This document shows, piece by piece, positions 33,307 through 36,049 of a DNA stretch of 36,049 nucleotides (the stretch's first letter is position 1; every line of letters starts with the position of its first letter). Source of the DNA: Streptomyces roseochromogenus subsp. oscitans DS 12.976 (GTDB taxonomy: Bacteria > Actinomycetota > Actinomycetes > Streptomycetales > Streptomycetaceae); contig NZ_CM002285.1 in NCBI RefSeq assembly GCF_000497445.1, positions 6,405,767 through 6,441,815 of the forward strand. The letters run 5' to 3'. The notes beneath the pieces are model-generated. The model did not search any database. It worked only from the letters and a program-made list of their open reading frames with translations, and was not told where the DNA came from. The position numbers were made by a program, and so were the translations under genes.

Positions 33307-34548
33307 CTAGAACCCGTGCGGCAGCCACGGTGCGACCGGTGAGCCGAGCGCCACCGACGCCTCCACCAGCGCCCCGGGCCGCAGTTCCCGTACCCGCCCG
33401 GCCGCCGCCAGCGACAGCAGGGTCGTACCACCCAGGTACGCCGCCCCCAACTCCCGTACCGAAAGCGACACTTCGGCCGGGCTGGAGGTCCGTTCGCAGG
33501 ACGCGCCCTTCGCATCGCCGGTCAGCCGCCAACGTCCCTCATTCCAGGGGCAGAAGGCGTCCGCCACCTCGAACACGACGTCCACCGGCGCCAGACAGGT
33601 GCGCGCCGCCAGGGCCGTACCCACGTCCACGAGACGCACGTACCCGGCGTCCCGCAGGCGCGGCCGGCAGCGGCGGATGTCGGATACCAGGTGCTGCCAG
33701 GCCTCGTCGACCGGTCGCCCGTGCACCGTCAGCGTCGACATCAGGTCGATGCCGAACAGGAAACGCCACAGCGCCCCCTCGGTCGCGGGATCCAGCGCGG
33801 CCAGGTCCTCCAGCGTCACCGTGCCGTCGTGCCCGCTCGGCCCCCAGCCCAACTTGGTACGGAACCGCGCATACCCGGTGATCTCTCCTGCCCGTTCCGC
33901 GACCACACACTGCAGCGCCGACGCCCCCTCCCGGTCGCTCTCCGGGTCGAGCAGCCCCTGCCGCTCCCAGCCGGGCTGCCGGGCCAGCATGCCGGGCCGG
34001 CCGGGCACCAGGGCCGCGTACACCGCCTCGCACTCCTTCAGGGCGTCGGCGGGCGACACGTAGCGCACGCGCACCTCGTCGGTGCCGTCGGGCAGCGCCA
34101 GGGTGACCCGGGCGGTGTCGATCTCGGCGTTGAGCTGGAAGGTCGCCGCGCCGTACCCGAAGCGGCCGTAGATCGCGGGCTCGGACGCGTGCAGCGCGGC
34201 CAGCGGCTCACCCTTGGCGTGCGCGTCGTCCAGCAGCCGCCGCATCATCGACGTCAGCACCCCACGCCGCCGGTGCGTCGCGGCCACGCTGACCATGGTC
34301 ACGCCCGCGGTGGGCACCACGGCTCCGCCGGGCACGGTCATCCGGAAGCTGAACGCGCCCGCCGTCCCGACGATCTCGTCCCCGTCCCGCACGGCCAGCG
34401 TACGGTCGAACTCGGTGAGGGACCTGTCCAGTTCACGCTCCTCGGACGAGGCGGGCCCGCCCCCGAACGCACGCACCACACCGTCCCACCAACGGTCGAA
34501 GTCCTCCGGCGCCAGCACGGTCGGTTCGGTCGTGTGTTCAGTCCCCAT
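33307..34548 (-). CDS. Eis-family GNAT acetyltransferase
   Basis: Protein of 413 residues, the normal Eis length, made of an N-terminal GNAT domain, a second GNAT-like domain and a C-terminal SCP2-like domain. The acetyl-CoA loop is VSVAATHRRRGVLTSMMRRL (87-106). The presumed general acid Tyr127 sits in IYGRFGYG, and the C-terminal Phe413 (WLPHGF) matches the terminal carboxylate used by Mycobacterium Eis. Such enzymes acetylate amines, including aminoglycosides and polyamines; the natural substrate here is unknown. It diverges from the phosphatase gene and shares a terminator with nei. Confidence 0.92.
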   Translation of the reverse strand: MGTEHTTEPTVLAPEDFDRWWDGVVRAFGGGPASSEERELDRSLTEFDRTLAVRDGDEIVGTAGAFSFRMTVPGGAVVPTAGVTMVSVAATHRRRGVLTSMMRRLLDDAHAKGEPLAALHASEPAIYGRFGYGAATFQLNAEIDTARVTLALPDGTDEVRVRYVSPADALKECEAVYAALVPGRPGMLARQPGWERQGLLDPESDREGASALQCVVAERAGEITGYARFRTKLGWGPSGHDGTVTLEDLAALDPATEGALWRFLFGIDLMSTLTVHGRPVDEAWQHLVSDIRRCRPRLRDAGYVRLVDVGTALAARTCLAPVDVVFEVADAFCPWNEGRWRLTGDAKGASCERTSSPAEVSLSVRELGAAYLGGTTLLSLAAAGRVRELRPGALVEASVALGSPVAPWLPHGF

Positions 34549-34723
34549 ACGCCATGCCTATCAGGGCATTGCGGGACGAGCCAGTGAATTTCTCCCGGAG
34601 GGCGGCGTGCCGGCCTCCGGTGCCGTTCACTGTGAGGACGAACCGCTCAGTGGAGCCTCGCACGGGGGACAAGTGGGACCTCCCGTGCCAAGCAGCCGGT
34701 CCGATGGATAGGGTCCCGAACTA

Positions 34724-35902
34724 ATGGCAGCAGGACGAGAGCGGCGCGCGAAGGCCGAGACGTTCACGGCCCGGTGGAAGATGCAGTGGCACCGGGCCCG
34801 CACCGGGCTGCGCAGAAGCGCCGTGGACTACTTCCGCGGCGACGGCTCCGACTGGATCGCGTTCGTCGGTCTGCTGCTCACCATCCCGGTCCTCATGGCC
34901 ATGACCCTGGTCGACTCGGTGTGGTGCTCCCCGGCCACCCTGGTGCTGCCGATCATCGCGGGCGGCCTGCTGCTGCGCCCCGCGAGCCTGCTCGGCCTCT
35001 ACGCCGCCGGGGCCACGGCACTGATCGTGGAGTCGGTACGGCTCGGCCCGTACACCGAAGGGCCTTCACGCGTGACCCCCGGTGTGGTCCTCGTCGTGGC
35101 GGCCTGTGGCTTCTTCGGCCTGCTCACGGCCCAGTTCCGCAGCCGGGTCGGCGTGCCCTGGCGGCGCGGCGGCACCATGCTGTTCGACCTGCGCGAGCGG
35201 ATCCGGGTGCAGAGCAAGCTGCCGAAGCTGCCGCAGGGCTGGCACCACGAGATGGCGCTGCGGCCGGCCGGCGGCCAGTCCTTCTCCGGCGACTTCGTCG
35301 TCGCGGCCCGTACGAACAGCGGGCGCACACTGGAGGTCGTCCTGACGGACGTCTCCGGCAAGGGCATGGACGCGGGCTCGCGCGCCCTCCTCCTGTCCGG
35401 CGCCTTCGGTGGCCTGCTCGGCTCCCTGTCCCCGCACGCCTTCCTCCCCGCCGCGAACGGCTACCTGCTGCGCCAGGACTGGGACGAGGGCTTCGCCACC
35501 TCCATCCATCTCGTCCTGGACCTCGACTCCGGCGACTACGAGCTGTACTCCGCCGGCCATCCGCCCGGGCTGCAGCTCAGCGCGGGCAGCGGACGCTGGG
35601 AGGAGAAGGCCGCCGAGGGGCCGCTGCTCGGTGTGTACGACGGCGCCCAGTTCGACCCCGTGAAGGGCTCCCTGCGGCCCGGCGACGTCCTGATGCTCTT
35701 CACGGACGGCCTGGTGGAGACCTCCGACCGCGACATCGTCGAGGGCATCGACCGGCTCACCGGCGAGGCCGACCGCTATGTCGCCGGCGGTTTCCACGGC
35801 GCCGCCTGGCACCTCATCGAGGCGGTCGCCAGGGACGTCAACGACGACCGGGCCCTCCTCCTGATCTGCCGCCAGGCGTCGGCGGCCCAGCCGGCGCGCT
35901 GA
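34724..35902 (+). CDS. membrane-anchored SpoIIE/PP2C-type serine phosphatase
   Basis: Protein of 392 residues. After a basic N-terminus (RERRAKAETFTARWKMQWHR) come about four membrane helices (about 44-140), then a cytoplasmic SpoIIE domain from about residue 170: FSGDFVVAA, LTDVSGKGMDAGSRALLLSG, YSAGHPPGLQL, and LFTDGLVETSDRD, with the metal aspartates in place. Enzymes of this kind dephosphorylate anti-sigma-factor antagonists and so release sigma factors. No sensor (PAS, GAF) domain or anti-sigma gene is adjacent; the membrane part may sense the signal. TAGGGT about 10 bp before the ATG could be a -10 box, so the mRNA may be nearly leaderless. Confidence 0.9.
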   Translation: MAAGRERRAKAETFTARWKMQWHRARTGLRRSAVDYFRGDGSDWIAFVGLLLTIPVLMAMTLVDSVWCSPATLVLPIIAGGLLLRPASLLGLYAAGATALIVESVRLGPYTEGPSRVTPGVVLVVAACGFFGLLTAQFRSRVGVPWRRGGTMLFDLRERIRVQSKLPKLPQGWHHEMALRPAGGQSFSGDFVVAARTNSGRTLEVVLTDVSGKGMDAGSRALLLSGAFGGLLGSLSPHAFLPAANGYLLRQDWDEGFATSIHLVLDLDSGDYELYSAGHPPGLQLSAGSGRWEEKAAEGPLLGVYDGAQFDPVKGSLRPGDVLMLFTDGLVETSDRDIVEGIDRLTGEADRYVAGGFHGAAWHLIEAVARDVNDDRALLLICRQASAAQPAR

Positions 35903-36049
35903 CCTCACCGCAGGGCAAGGCGGTTCTTCACCAAGCATTGGTCACGGAAGTTTGCTGACTTTGTGACGGTCCGGACCCCGGCTTGGTCAGCTGATTCGGA
36001 AGTTGATAAAGATGATTCCGTATGCGACATGGGCGGCACAGGCCGCGTG

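Noticed and set aside
36012..36049. Start of another gene at the right edge (ATG 36012 after GGAAG)
   Set aside because: Only 12 codons are visible, a second ATG at 36028 is equally possible, and no family can be recognised. The AT-richer 35990-36020 stretch is probably its promoter region.

Overview
The window is very GC-rich DNA with GTG and TTG starts and strong third-position G/C bias. It carries mycothiol-type, Nur-type and Tat-exported functions typical of an actinomycete, and everything points to a Streptomyces chromosome. Most of it reads as ordinary core or near-core chromosome: stand-alone metabolic genes and short operons separated by perfect hairpin terminators. I see no rRNA, tRNA, CRISPR array, transposase or prophage gene.

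Layout. 1-377 is the 3' end of an FAD monooxygenase. 378-752 holds a hairpin, a decayed ArsR-like fragment and palindromes ahead of an EamA exporter and LysR regulator pair (753-2586). 2735-3867 is a reverse-strand operon of a membrane protein and a short YtrA-type GntR regulator, with a nested palindromic operator candidate upstream (3942-4003). A DUF1203 gene diverges from aminopeptidase N (4625-7198). Next come an SDR with an altered active site and a large ECF sigma factor with an N-terminal zinc ribbon and a C-terminal SnoaL-like domain (7255-9426), then a stand-alone aspartate-semialdehyde dehydrogenase (9675-10694). A possibly frameshifted hypothetical gene meets a CGNR zinc-finger regulator, which diverges from a VOC / PNPOx-like / NUDIX run (12249-14074). 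A Tat-exported metallophosphoesterase with a PHO-box-like repeat, an exported beta-lactamase-like serine hydrolase and a GT4 glycosyltransferase follow (14275-18620). The reverse strand then carries an SGNH esterase, an AbiEi/DUF559-like protein and a second aminopeptidase N (18637-23597).

The right third contains a DsbA-fold nitroreductase-like protein, a secreted DUF3887-like protein, Fe superoxide dismutase sodF with a perfect Nur box, two amino-acid permeases flanking bioY, and a berberine-bridge-type FAD oxidoreductase. That oxidoreductase carries two copies of a small palindromic element and is frameshifted. Next is rpiB, then a 540-bp non-coding tract with five related repeats, nei/fpg-type DNA glycosylase, an Eis-family acetyltransferase, and a membrane-anchored SpoIIE-type phosphatase.

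The most interesting signals are non-coding or structural: the mini-element insertions in the oxidoreductase, the repeat cluster between rpiB and nei, the 19-bp perfect inverted repeat at 29633-29677, the palindrome and 15-bp tandem repeats inside the sigma-factor linker, and several operator candidates. I found no clearly new multi-gene system. All family assignments come from reading motifs by eye; no search was run.
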